Positions 15,610 to 23,068 of a stretch of 55,657 nt of DNA are shown here, in pieces. Origin of the DNA: an uncultured Oscillospiraceae bacterium. Its GTDB lineage: Bacteria > Bacillota > Clostridia > Oscillospirales > Oscillospiraceae. Both the position numbers and the translations under genes were made by a program. The notes below the pieces were generated by a model. That model ran no database searches. It was not told the origin of the DNA and saw only the letters and a list, made by a program, of their open reading frames with translations. How positions within the stretch are numbered: the first letter of the stretch is position 1; every line of letters begins with the position of its first letter. Location of the stretch: positions 1 through 55,657 of the forward strand of contig CANQSF010000015.1 of assembly GCA_947626345.1 (NCBI GenBank). The letters are read 5' to 3'.

Positions 15610-16503
15610 TTGTCGGCAGAGGGGACCATCATCCGCGCCGTCAGCGGCTTTTACGATATACAGGCGGATGGACGCACGATCCGCTGTCGGGCCAGAGGCC
15701 GTTTCCGAAAAGAGGGTCTGACGCCGCTGGTGGGGGACATGGTCCGGGCCGACGTCCAATCCGATGGCGTCACTGGCACGGTCACGGAGATCCTGCCGCG
15801 GAAAAACGCCTTTGCCCGGCCGGCCGTCGCCAATGTGGACTTTCTGGTCATGGTGCTCAGCGCCGCCCTGCCGGTGACGGACCCCTATCTGGTGGACCGG
15901 ATCACCGTCCGGTGCGAGAAAAACGGCTGCGGCGTCGTGCTGGCGGTCAATAAGTGTGATCTCGACCCCGCTCAGTCGCTGCAGGATATCTACGCCGCCA
16001 CGCCCTATCCGGTCTATCCGGTGAGCGCGGCGACCGGCCGGGGGATCGATGAGCTGCGCGAAGCCCTGGCGGGGAAGATATGCTGCTTTACCGGCAACTC
16101 CGGCGTGGGCAAGAGCAGCCTTCTCAACGCCCTCCGGCCCGGTCTTGCCATCCCCACCGCCCAGATCAGCGAAAAGCTGGGCCGGGGAAAGCACACGACG
16201 CGGCACGTGGAGCTGTTCCAGCTGAGCGACGGCACATATGCCGCCGACACGCCCGGGTTCGCCTCCTTCGGCGACGAGGCCGAGCCGCCCATCCTGCCGG
16301 AGGAGCTGGCGGGGCTCTTCCCCGAATTCGCCCCGTATTTGGACCGATGCCGCTTCGACGACTGCACCCATCGGGCCGAACCGGGCTGCGCGGTCCGGCT
16401 GGCCGCGGAGGAGGGGCGCATACATCCCAGCCGATACGCCTCCTATCTGCGGCTGTACGAGGAGGCCTCCCGGCTGGATCCCTGGGAGATCGACAACTCA
16501 TGA
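15610..16503 (+). CDS. rsgA: Ribosome small-subunit-dependent GTPase RsgA
   Basis: A circularly permuted GTPase that checks late 30S maturation. The 297-residue protein has an N-terminal OB fold, then G motifs in permuted order: NKCD (G4, about 114-117), GNSGVGKSS (G1, about 162-170) and DTPGF (G3), and a C-terminal zinc module with Cys and His in CRFDDCTHRAEPGC. It uses a TTG start four bases after the prkC stop; SAEGTIIRAVSGFYDI is the normal family N-terminus. It is the last clear member of the operon; rpe, which follows in many Firmicutes, is absent. Confidence 0.95.
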   Translation: MSAEGTIIRAVSGFYDIQADGRTIRCRARGRFRKEGLTPLVGDMVRADVQSDGVTGTVTEILPRKNAFARPAVANVDFLVMVLSAALPVTDPYLVDRITVRCEKNGCGVVLAVNKCDLDPAQSLQDIYAATPYPVYPVSAATGRGIDELREALAGKICCFTGNSGVGKSSLLNALRPGLAIPTAQISEKLGRGKHTTRHVELFQLSDGTYAADTPGFASFGDEAEPPILPEELAGLFPEFAPYLDRCRFDDCTHRAEPGCAVRLAAEEGRIHPSRYASYLRLYEEASRLDPWEIDNS

Positions 16504-16510
16504 ACATATC

Positions 16511-16543
16511 CCGCCTCTCGTCCGTACAATGGACGGGAGGCGG
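16511..16543 (+). terminator. Strong hairpin after rsgA that also holds the SD of the next small gene
   Basis: Bases 16511-16523 and 16531-16543 form a 13-pair stem with one non-Watson-Crick position and a 7-base loop, followed by TTTATC. The T-run is short, so terminator function is plausible but partial. The 3' arm contains GGGAGG at 16534-16539, the only Shine-Dalgarno for the small gene starting at 16550. Confidence 0.6.
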
Positions 16544-16549
16544 TTTATC

Positions 16550-16690
16550 ATGGGAAGAAACAGAAACTGCGGCCGGTGGGCGGTGGCGCTGGGCTCGGTG
16601 ATCCTTTTCGCGCTGATCCTGCCCGCCTGGTTCTGGTGGCTGGTGTGCGGGGCGCTGCTGGTCTGCGGCGGCGTCTGCCTGATGCGCTGA
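16550..16690 (+). CDS. 46-residue single-span membrane protein
   Basis: A short gene with a good Shine-Dalgarno (GGGAGG, ten bases before the ATG). The product starts with a Cys/Arg-rich cytoplasmic end (GRNRNCGR), then one or two tightly packed hydrophobic segments including LFALILPAWFWWLVCGALL, and ends in MR. The Pro-Ala-Trp-Phe-Trp-Trp phrase looks like small conserved clostridial membrane proteins that I have seen unannotated. It lies between rsgA and a sporulation gene; no function can be given. Codon use is like its neighbours. Confidence 0.6.
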   Translation: MGRNRNCGRWAVALGSVILFALILPAWFWWLVCGALLVCGGVCLMR

Positions 16691-16692
16691 GG

Positions 16693-16721
16693 ACATATTC
16701 CTCGTGTCTGTCGCATACCCT
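16693..16721 (+). promoter_or_regulatory. SigE-like promoter of the sipL-like gene
   Basis: ACATATT at 16693-16699 and CATACCCT at 16714-16721 are separated by 14 bases, close to the mother-cell SigE consensus (KMATATT, 14-15, CATACAnT). The start would fall near 16728. It fits a SipL/SpoVID-type gene, which is expressed early in the mother cell. Confidence 0.65.
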
Positions 16722-16742
16722 TGCGTAGAACATCATGCAAGG
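16719..16742 (+). promoter_or_regulatory. SD-sequestering hairpin upstream of the sipL-like gene
   Basis: CCTTGCGT at 16719-16726 can pair with ATGCAAGG at 16735-16742 (8 pairs, one G-U), covering the AAGG of the Shine-Dalgarno. The 5' arm overlaps the SigE -10 element, so RNA started at the SigE site would lack it, whereas read-through RNA would carry it. Confidence 0.4.
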
Positions 16743-16754
16743 AGCGATAGCATC

Positions 16755-18257
16755 ATGGACACGGCCTTCAAAAAGGACATATATGAGCACCTGGCCCCGG
16801 TGTGGTCCGGTTCCTTCAGCCGGGACTTCACCGCGGAGACCATCGTGCCCGACGCCATGCCCGACGTGGCGTCGGTGGTGGACGCCGATGGCGTCATCAC
16901 GCTGCGGAGCAAGGAAACGGAGGCCGGGGCAGTGACGCTTGCCGCCTCGGTCAGCGTATGGGTGATGTATGTGCCGGAGGGGGGAGGGCCTCTCCAGAGC
17001 CTGAATATGACGCTGCCGGCGGAGCTGCGTGCGGACGCGCCGGGGGCGGACACCGACTGCCGCACGGTCGCGCGTCTCCGCATCCGGTCGCTGGAGGCCC
17101 GCGCCGTGAATTCCCGCAAGCTCTCCGTGCGGGCGGACGTGGACTGCGAGGCGTCCGTATACCAGCACCAGAGCTTGATCCTGCCCTCGGCGCTGGAGGG
17201 AGGGGACGGGACCGTACACATCCTGCCCGCCAGCGCCAGCATGGTGACGGTGGCCGATGTGCGGGAGAAGACCTTCGTCGTCACCGACGAGTACCAGCTG
17301 CCGCCCGGCTGCGGCGGGGTGGAGCGGCTCTTGAGCCATCGGGCGGAGGCGTCGGTGGACGACGTGAAGTACGCCAGCGGGAAGGTGGTCTTCCGGGGAC
17401 GGATCCGGGCGGGACTCATCTTCGCTGGAGCGGAAGGGCGCGTGTTCGCCGGCCGCTATGAGACGGAGTGGTCGCAGATCATGGAGGTGGACGTCCAGGA
17501 CCCGGACGTGACGGCAGAGGTGGCCCTGCAGTTCACCGGCGCTTATTTCGATCTGCCGGAGCGGCAGGACGGGGACGGCCGGGTGACGGCGGAGCTGCAT
17601 CTGGTGGCGCAGACGGTCTGCCGCCAGAGCGTCCAGGTGGGATACATCCAGGACATCTATTCCAACCGCACGGTGCTGCTCGGCGAGCGGGAAGCCATCT
17701 CGCTGGTCAGCGCCGCCCGGGCCGTATCCATGCGCCAGACGGTCACCGGCTCCGCAGAGATACTGGGCGGAGCGGGGGAGATCCTGGCCCTGTCCGCCTC
17801 CGTCGGAAGCGTGGCGGTGGACGGAGAGACCGTGAAGACATCCGTGAACATCCGGCTCATCACCGCCCAGGAAGACGGGAGCTATTCCTCCGCCCGCTGC
17901 CGGCTCACGGCGGAGTTCACCACCGATCTTCCCGCGGGGACGGAGCTCGTAAACGTGTCTGTCACCGTGGCGGAGGTGTACGCCGCCGGCGCGGGGTCTG
18001 GGGCGGACGTGCGCGCCGCGCTGCAGATGGACGCCACGGCGGTGACCCGCTCCACCCTTGCCGCCGTCACCGCCGCCCGGGATGACCCGGAGGCATATGC
18101 GGCCCTGCCGCCGGCGCCTTCCGCCACGCTGGCCCGGGTGGAGCCGGGCGCGGATATGTGGGCCGTCGCAAAGAAATACCGCTCCACCGTGGAGGCCATC
18201 GCCGCCGTCAACGGCGAGAAAAGATCGGGCCTGCTCCTAATTCCCAAGGCCAGATAG
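16755..18257 (+). CDS. SipL-like spore morphogenesis protein: SPOCS (DUF3794) repeats plus LysM
   Basis: The 500-residue protein begins MDTAFKKDIYEHLAPVWSG and contains repeated DUF3794/SPOCS-type segments (two or three; for example LSVRADVDCEASVYQHQS and GYIQDIYSNRTVLLGE), ending in a LysM-like module (LARVEPGADMWAVAKKYRSTVEAIAAVN, to the end). In C. difficile SipL has this layout and binds SpoIVA to anchor the coat; SpoVID is the Bacillus counterpart. The ATG at 16755 has AAGGAG ten bases upstream. The spoIVA gene is in this same window at 42832-44304, so the partner exists in this genome. The SipL assignment is by domain order and not by a full alignment. Confidence 0.85.
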   Translation: MDTAFKKDIYEHLAPVWSGSFSRDFTAETIVPDAMPDVASVVDADGVITLRSKETEAGAVTLAASVSVWVMYVPEGGGPLQSLNMTLPAELRADAPGADTDCRTVARLRIRSLEARAVNSRKLSVRADVDCEASVYQHQSLILPSALEGGDGTVHILPASASMVTVADVREKTFVVTDEYQLPPGCGGVERLLSHRAEASVDDVKYASGKVVFRGRIRAGLIFAGAEGRVFAGRYETEWSQIMEVDVQDPDVTAEVALQFTGAYFDLPERQDGDGRVTAELHLVAQTVCRQSVQVGYIQDIYSNRTVLLGEREAISLVSAARAVSMRQTVTGSAEILGGAGEILALSASVGSVAVDGETVKTSVNIRLITAQEDGSYSSARCRLTAEFTTDLPAGTELVNVSVTVAEVYAAGAGSGADVRAALQMDATAVTRSTLAAVTAARDDPEAYAALPPAPSATLARVEPGADMWAVAKKYRSTVEAIAAVNGEKRSGLLLIPKAR

Positions 18258-18286
18258 TTGATATTGACGAGAAAATGTGCTACAAT
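18258..18286 (+). promoter_or_regulatory. SigA-type promoter of yebC
   Basis: TTGATA at 18258-18263 and TACAAT at 18281-18286 with a 17-base spacer. It starts at the stop codon of the preceding gene. The leader to yebC is about 30 bases. This promoter may also serve rnpB, for which I found no promoter of its own. Confidence 0.7.
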
Positions 18287-18322
18287 GACCTGTAACGTAA
18301 AGATACAGGGGGATTTTTCACC

Positions 18323-19063
18323 ATGTCCGGACATTCCAAGTGGCACAATATACAAAAGACCAAGGGCGCGGCCGATGCCAAGCGGGCCCAGGCCTTCACC
18401 AAGATCGCCCGGGAGATCATCGTAGCCGTCAAAGAGGGCGGCAGCGGCGACCCGAAGAACAATATGCGCCTGGCCGCCGTCATCACCAAGGCCAAGGCCG
18501 CCAATATGCCCAACGACAACATCAAGCGCACCATCGACAAGGCGCTGGGCAGCGGCGACACCTCCAGCTTCGAGTCCGTCACCTATGAGGGCTATGGCCC
18601 CAGCGGCGTGGCGGTGATCGTGGAGGCCATGACCGACAACCGCAACCGCACCGCCAGCGACATCCGTCACTGCTTCGATAAGTATAACGGCAATCTGGGG
18701 CCCACCAACTGCGTCAGCTGGTCCTTTGACCGTAAGGGCGTGATCGTGGTGGACAACGAGGACGGGGACCTGGACGAGGACACCGTCATGATGGACGCCA
18801 TGGAGGCGGGCGCCGCCGATATGGAGACGGAGGACGGCGTGTTCACCCTCTATACCGCGCCGGAGGACGTGACCGCGGTGGCGGATTATATGACATCCCA
18901 TGGCTATAAGCTGGATTCCGCCCAGGAGGAGATGGTCCCCCAGACCTACGTCACCCTCACTGCGGAGGGCGACCGGAAGAACATGCAGAAGATGCTGGAC
19001 GTGTTCGAGGACAACGAGGACGTGCAGAACGTCTGGCACAACTGGGAGAACATGGACGAATGA
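18323..19063 (+). CDS. YebC/PmpR family protein
   Basis: The 246-residue protein is full length for the family, beginning SGHSKWHNIQKTKGAADAKR and containing NMPNDNIKRTIDKALG and TDNRNRTASDIRHCFDKYNGNLG. YebC proteins were long annotated as transcription regulators; recent work on YebC-type proteins points to a role in relieving ribosome stalling at proline-rich stretches. Which applies here cannot be told from sequence. AGGGGGAT lies about ten bases before the ATG. RNase P RNA follows 22 bases after the stop. Confidence 0.95.
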   Translation: MSGHSKWHNIQKTKGAADAKRAQAFTKIAREIIVAVKEGGSGDPKNNMRLAAVITKAKAANMPNDNIKRTIDKALGSGDTSSFESVTYEGYGPSGVAVIVEAMTDNRNRTASDIRHCFDKYNGNLGPTNCVSWSFDRKGVIVVDNEDGDLDEDTVMMDAMEAGAADMETEDGVFTLYTAPEDVTAVADYMTSHGYKLDSAQEEMVPQTYVTLTAEGDRKNMQKMLDVFEDNEDVQNVWHNWENMDE

Positions 19064-19085
19064 CCCCCGCGCCGGCACTGGCATG

Positions 19086-19432
19086 AACGAGTTCTCTCAA
19101 TGGCCGCGGGCACGAGCCGAAAGGCTGTGCGTGAGGAAAGTCCGGGCTCCACAGGGCAAGGATAACGGGTAACGCCCGCCGATGGCGACATCAGGACGAG
19201 TGCAACAGAAACAGACCGCCGCGCTTCGGCGCGGTAAGGGTGGAAAGGCGGTGTAAGAGACCACCCGGCGATCTGGCGACAGACCGCTGCTGTAAACTCT
19301 ATCCGGAGCAACACCGTGGAGGGGGAATAGGCCGGCCCGGCTCCCCCGGGGAGGTGGCTGGAGCGCTGCGGCAACGCCGCGCCTAGATAGATGGCCATTT
19401 TTAACAGAATCCGGCTTACAGGAAAACTCGTT
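19086..19432 (+). ncRNA. rnpB: RNase P RNA, bacterial class A-like
   Basis: The catalytic RNA that trims tRNA 5' ends. AACGAGTT at 19086-19093 pairs with AACTCGTT at 19425-19432 to form helix P1, which sets the ends. The universally conserved 5' core GAGGAAAGTCCGGGCTCC starts at 19132, and the 3' partner ACAGAATCCGGCTTACAGG lies at 19404-19422, with ACAGAAACAGA and GTAAGAGACCACC between. The length of about 347 bases is normal for class A. I did not fold the whole molecule, so the class is by resemblance. A strong terminator follows at once. Confidence 0.95.
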
Positions 19433-19439
19433 TATCAAT

Positions 19440-19471
19440 AAAGAGACAGGGATCGTTTCCTGTCTCTTTTT
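19440..19471 (+). terminator. Intrinsic terminator of rnpB
   Basis: AAAGAGACAGG at 19440-19450 pairs with CCTGTCTCTTT at 19459-19469 around an 8-base loop and runs into a T-tract. It directly follows RNase P RNA and isolates it from the murD promoter. Confidence 0.93.
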
Positions 19472-19526
19472 GTATGATGAGGCGGGTCTGTCTTGCGTCT
19501 GATACCGTGTTGTAGTGATTCGTTTC

Positions 19527-19555
19527 TTGTAAACCACAAGATGCTGTATTATAAT
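19527..19555 (+). promoter_or_regulatory. SigA-type promoter of murD
   Basis: TTGTAA at 19527-19532 and a perfect TATAAT at 19550-19555, spacer 17. Transcription should start near 19562, which rules out an earlier in-frame ATG at 19493 as the murD start. Confidence 0.8.
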
Positions 19556-19579
19556 ATCTCTGATCGTGAGGTGTGTCCC

Positions 19580-20965
19580 TTGACTTTGAAAGAATACCTG
19601 GCCTCGCTGCGTGACAAGCGTGTGACCGTGATCGGCGCGGGACTGTCCAACCGACCCCTCGTCGCCATGCTGGCGGACGCGGGCGTCAGGACCACTGTAT
19701 GCGACCGATCCGACGCGGACGCACTGGACGGGTTTTATGAGCAAATGCGCGATAAGGGCGTTGCCTTTCGTCTGGGAGACGGATACCTGACGGACCTGGG
19801 CGGCGACGTGATCTTCCGCTCGCCCAGCTTTTTGCCCACCCGTCCGGAGCTGGCGTCCGCGGTGGCGTCCGGCGCGCAGATCACCAGCGAGATCGAGGTC
19901 TTCATGTCCCTGTGCCCCTGCCAGGTGATCGCCGTGACCGGCTCCGACGGCAAGACGACCACCACCACGCTCATCGCCCGTATGCTGGAGGCGGCGGGAC
20001 GGAAGGTGTGGCTGGGTGGCAACATCGGCCATCCGCTGCTGGCGGATGTGGACCGGATAGGGCCGGAGGACGCGGCAGTGCTGGAGCTCAGCTCCTTCCA
20101 GCTGCACTCCATGAACTGTTCCCCGGACGTGGCGGTGATCACCAACATCGCCCCCAACCATCTGGACATCCACCGGGACTATCAGGACTATATCGACGCG
20201 AAAAAGCAGATATTCCTTCACCAGCGGCCGGACGCACGCCTGGTGCTGAACCGGGACAACGCCGTCACGCGCGCCTGCGCTGAGGAGGCCCGCAGCACTC
20301 TTTGCTGGTTCAGCCGGAGCGAGGCTGTCTCGCCGGGGGTGTTTCTCGACCCCGACGGCGTCATCCGTGCCCGCATGGACGGGGAGGAGACGGCGGTCAT
20401 GGCGGCGGGGGAGATCCGCATCCCAGGGATGCACAACGTGGAGAACGTGATGTGCGCCATGGCGGCGGTGTGGGGCCTGGTCCCGCCGGCGGCCATGGTA
20501 CAGGTGGCCCGGGAATTCCCCGGCGTGTCCCACCGGCTGGAGACAGTTCGTGTGAAGGACGGCGTGACGTTCATCAACGACTCCATCGCCTCCAGCCCTG
20601 ACAGGACCATCGCCGGTCTGTCCTGCTTTCCGGAGAAGGTGATCCTCATCGCCGGCGGCAAGGACAAGGGCGTGCCCTTCGACAAGCTGGGGCCGGCGGT
20701 GTGCCGGCATGTGAAGAAGCTCTATCTCACCGGCCTGACGGCGGAGAAGATCCGCGCCGCGGTGGAAAACGCCCCCGACTATGCCCCCGGCGCGCCGGAG
20801 ATATATATGATCGAGGATTTTACCGACACGGTGAGGGCCGCGGCGGCCGCCGCCGAGCCGGGAGACACGGTGCTGATGAGCCCGGCCAGCACATCCTTTG
20901 ACCGTTTCAAAAATTTCGAGCAGCGGGGCGAGACGTTCCGCCGGATCATTGAGGAAATGGAGTGA
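19580..20965 (+). CDS. murD: UDP-N-acetylmuramoyl-L-alanine:D-glutamate ligase MurD
   Basis: Adds D-glutamate to the peptidoglycan precursor stem in the cytoplasm. The protein has the N-terminal UMP-binding fold (VTVIGAGLSNRPLV), the ATP loop GSDGKTTTT (the P-loop Lys and Thr), the middle ligase motifs ELSSFQLHSM, NIAPNHLDIHRDY and the C-terminal DRTIAGL-KVILIAGGKDKG and LMSPASTSFDRFKNFEQRG. The start is the TTG at 19580, preceded by GAGGTG at 19567-19572, giving 461 residues. It stands apart from the usual mur/dcw cluster, followed by two peptidase genes. Confidence 0.93.
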   Translation: MTLKEYLASLRDKRVTVIGAGLSNRPLVAMLADAGVRTTVCDRSDADALDGFYEQMRDKGVAFRLGDGYLTDLGGDVIFRSPSFLPTRPELASAVASGAQITSEIEVFMSLCPCQVIAVTGSDGKTTTTTLIARMLEAAGRKVWLGGNIGHPLLADVDRIGPEDAAVLELSSFQLHSMNCSPDVAVITNIAPNHLDIHRDYQDYIDAKKQIFLHQRPDARLVLNRDNAVTRACAEEARSTLCWFSRSEAVSPGVFLDPDGVIRARMDGEETAVMAAGEIRIPGMHNVENVMCAMAAVWGLVPPAAMVQVAREFPGVSHRLETVRVKDGVTFINDSIASSPDRTIAGLSCFPEKVILIAGGKDKGVPFDKLGPAVCRHVKKLYLTGLTAEKIRAAVENAPDYAPGAPEIYMIEDFTDTVRAAAAAAEPGDTVLMSPASTSFDRFKNFEQRGETFRRIIEEME

Positions 20966-20971
20966 ATACCC

Positions 20972-21994
20972 ATGGATCTTACCGAACTGACCGTGACCCT
21001 GGCGGGTCTGGCCGGTCCCTCTGGCTTTGAGGGACCGGTGGGGGAGTACGCGGCCGCCTGGCTGGCCCCCTTCGCCGACGAGGTGAAAAGGGATGTGCTG
21101 GGCAACGTGATGGCCTTCAAGCGCTGCGGCGCTGCCGGTGCGAAGACGGTGATGCTGGCCGCCCACATAGACGAGATCGGCTTTGTGGTCACCGGCGCGG
21201 CGAACGGCTTCCTCTCCATCGACACGCTGGGAGGCGTGGATCTGCGGATGCTGCCCGCCCGGGAGGTGATGGTGCTCACCGATCCGCCCCTGTTCGGCGT
21301 CATTGACACCATGCCGCCCCACGTGCTGTCGGAGGCGGAGCAGGGCAGGGCCATCGAAAAAAAGAAGCTCTGTATCGACGTAGGGCTCAGCCAAGAGGAG
21401 GCAGTCCGCCGCGTGCCCATCGGCACGCCGGTGGTATACGCCGCCGCCTGCGGACCACTGGGAGAGGACAAGCTTTGCGGCAAGGCCCTGGACGACCGGT
21501 CCTGCGCAGCCATCATCATGCAGGCCTTCGCGGCGCTGAGCGAGAAGGATCTGAACGTGGACCTGTGCTGCCTTTTGAGCACCCAGGAGGAGGTGGGCAT
21601 GCGCGGCGCCGCCGTGGCGGCCAACGCCGTCGGGCCCGACGCGGCCATCGTGGTGGACGTGACCCACGCCAAGACCCCCGACGGGCCGGAGGCGCCCTGC
21701 CAGTGCGGCAAGGGCGCGGCCATCGGCATAGGTCCCAACATGAATCCGGCCCTGACCCGGGAGCTGCGCCGGCTGGCAGAGGAGAAGGCCATCGCCTTCC
21801 AGCTCGAAGCCGTCCCCGGCGGACACAGCGGCACCGACGCTGCCGCCATCCAGATCGCCCGGGAGGGCGTGGCGACCGCGCTGATCTCGCTGCCGATGAA
21901 ATACATGCACACCCCTGTGGAGGTGGTCTCCCTGGCCGATATGCAGGCCGTGCTGGCGCTCATTGTGGCGTATATAGAAGGATTGGAGGGCTGA
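20972..21994 (+). CDS. M42 family metallo-aminopeptidase (copy 1)
   Basis: A 340-residue cytosolic dinuclear-metal peptidase of the glutamyl/deblocking aminopeptidase (FrvX/YsdC) type. Key ligands are visible: AHIDEIG (His and Asp), KALDDRSC (bridging Asp), TQEEVGMRG (catalytic Glu pair), VVDVTHAKTPDG and GGHSGTDAAA. These enzymes form dodecameric tetrahedral shells and clip peptides. It follows murD by six bases. It is a paralogue of the next gene, sharing all these motifs with different surrounding residues. Confidence 0.92.
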   Translation: MDLTELTVTLAGLAGPSGFEGPVGEYAAAWLAPFADEVKRDVLGNVMAFKRCGAAGAKTVMLAAHIDEIGFVVTGAANGFLSIDTLGGVDLRMLPAREVMVLTDPPLFGVIDTMPPHVLSEAEQGRAIEKKKLCIDVGLSQEEAVRRVPIGTPVVYAAACGPLGEDKLCGKALDDRSCAAIIMQAFAALSEKDLNVDLCCLLSTQEEVGMRGAAVAANAVGPDAAIVVDVTHAKTPDGPEAPCQCGKGAAIGIGPNMNPALTRELRRLAEEKAIAFQLEAVPGGHSGTDAAAIQIAREGVATALISLPMKYMHTPVEVVSLADMQAVLALIVAYIEGLEG

Positions 21995-21997
21995 CCG

Positions 21998-23017
21998 ATG
22001 CTGGATACGCTGGAAACACTGTGCTGCCTGGCGGGCGTCACCGGCGGCGAGGAGGAGGTCCGGGACTATATCCTGGAGCGCGTCATGCCCTATGCCGACG
22101 AGGTCCGCACGGATCCGATGGGGAACCTGCTCGTCTTCAAGAAGGGCGCCGTCGCGCCCGCGAAACGGGTCATGCTCAGCGCGCATATGGACGAGGTGGG
22201 CCTGATCGTCACCTCCATCACCGATGACGGGTATCTCTGCTTTTCCCAGGCCGGCGGCATCGACCGCCGCGTGCTCATGGGAAAGCGTGTCTTCGTGGGC
22301 CCGGACCGGCTCCCCGGCGTCATCGGCGTCAAGGCCATGCACCTGACCACCGCCGAGCAGCGCAAGGATCTGCCGGAGATGAAGCAGATGTACATCGACA
22401 TCGGCGCCGATAGCCGCCGTCAGGCGGAGGCGCTGGTGAGCGTTGGCGATCTGTGCAGCTTCGACGAGACCATCGTCCGCTTCGGCGACGGCTTCATCAA
22501 GGCAAAGGCCATCGACGACCGCACGGGCTGCGCCGTGATGGTGGAGTTGATCGAGGGCGAGCTGCCCTGCGACTGCTGGTTCGCCTTCACCGTCCAAGAG
22601 GAGGTAGGCACCCGCGGCGCCACAGTGGCCGCCCGGAGCGTCAGCCCGGACGTGGCGCTGGTGCTGGAGAGCACCACCGCCGCCGATATCCCCGCCGCCG
22701 TGGGTCCCGATCAGGTGTGCAAGGTGGGCGGCGGGATCGTGATCCCCTTCATGGACCGCGGCACCATCTATAACAGGGAGCTGTTCAAGCTGCTCACCCG
22801 GCTGGCTGACGAAAACGGCATCCCATGGCAGACCAAGACCATGATCGCCGGCGGCACCGACGGCTCCGCCATCCAGCGCTCCGGCACCGGCGCGGCGGTG
22901 GCGGCGGTTTCCGTGGCCGTCCGGAACATCCATTCCCCGGCCTCCGTGGCGAAAATAAGGGAATGTGAGGATCAAAAGCGGCTGGCGGAGCTGTTCCTGG
23001 CGGAAATGGCAAAATAA
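21998..23017 (+). CDS. M42 family metallo-aminopeptidase (copy 2)
   Basis: A second 339-residue M42 peptidase, three bases after the first. The ligands are AHMDEVGL, KAIDDRTG, VQEEVGTRG, VLESTTAADIPAA and AGGTDGSAI. The last motif reads GGTDG where copy 1 has GGHSGTD, so the final His ligand is placed differently or lost; this kind of difference separates M42 subfamilies of distinct specificity. Probably co-transcribed from the murD promoter. The substrate is unknown. Confidence 0.92.
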   Translation: MLDTLETLCCLAGVTGGEEEVRDYILERVMPYADEVRTDPMGNLLVFKKGAVAPAKRVMLSAHMDEVGLIVTSITDDGYLCFSQAGGIDRRVLMGKRVFVGPDRLPGVIGVKAMHLTTAEQRKDLPEMKQMYIDIGADSRRQAEALVSVGDLCSFDETIVRFGDGFIKAKAIDDRTGCAVMVELIEGELPCDCWFAFTVQEEVGTRGATVAARSVSPDVALVLESTTAADIPAAVGPDQVCKVGGGIVIPFMDRGTIYNRELFKLLTRLADENGIPWQTKTMIAGGTDGSAIQRSGTGAAVAAVSVAVRNIHSPASVAKIRECEDQKRLAELFLAEMAK

Positions 23018-23019
23018 TG

Positions 23020-23048
23020 TCATAGCCGCCTCTGTCGGCGCATACGCT
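23020..23048 (+). promoter_or_regulatory. SigE-like promoter of yunB
   Basis: TCATAGC at 23020-23026 and CATACGCT at 23041-23048, spacer 14, matching SigE positions at the -35 ATA and the -10 CATAC...T. The start would be near 23055. In B. subtilis yunB belongs to the SigE regulon. Confidence 0.6.
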
Positions 23049-23068
23049 TTCCAGAAGGAGGCGATGCT

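Noticed and set aside
18997..19085. A separate promoter for rnpB
   Set aside because: No -35/-10 pair of useful quality was seen in the end of yebC or in the 22-base gap.
19493..19580. Murein ligase starting at an earlier in-frame ATG (19493)
   Set aside because: It would lie upstream of the predicted transcription start (about 19562) and adds 29 residues absent from the family; the TTG at 19580 has a Shine-Dalgarno.
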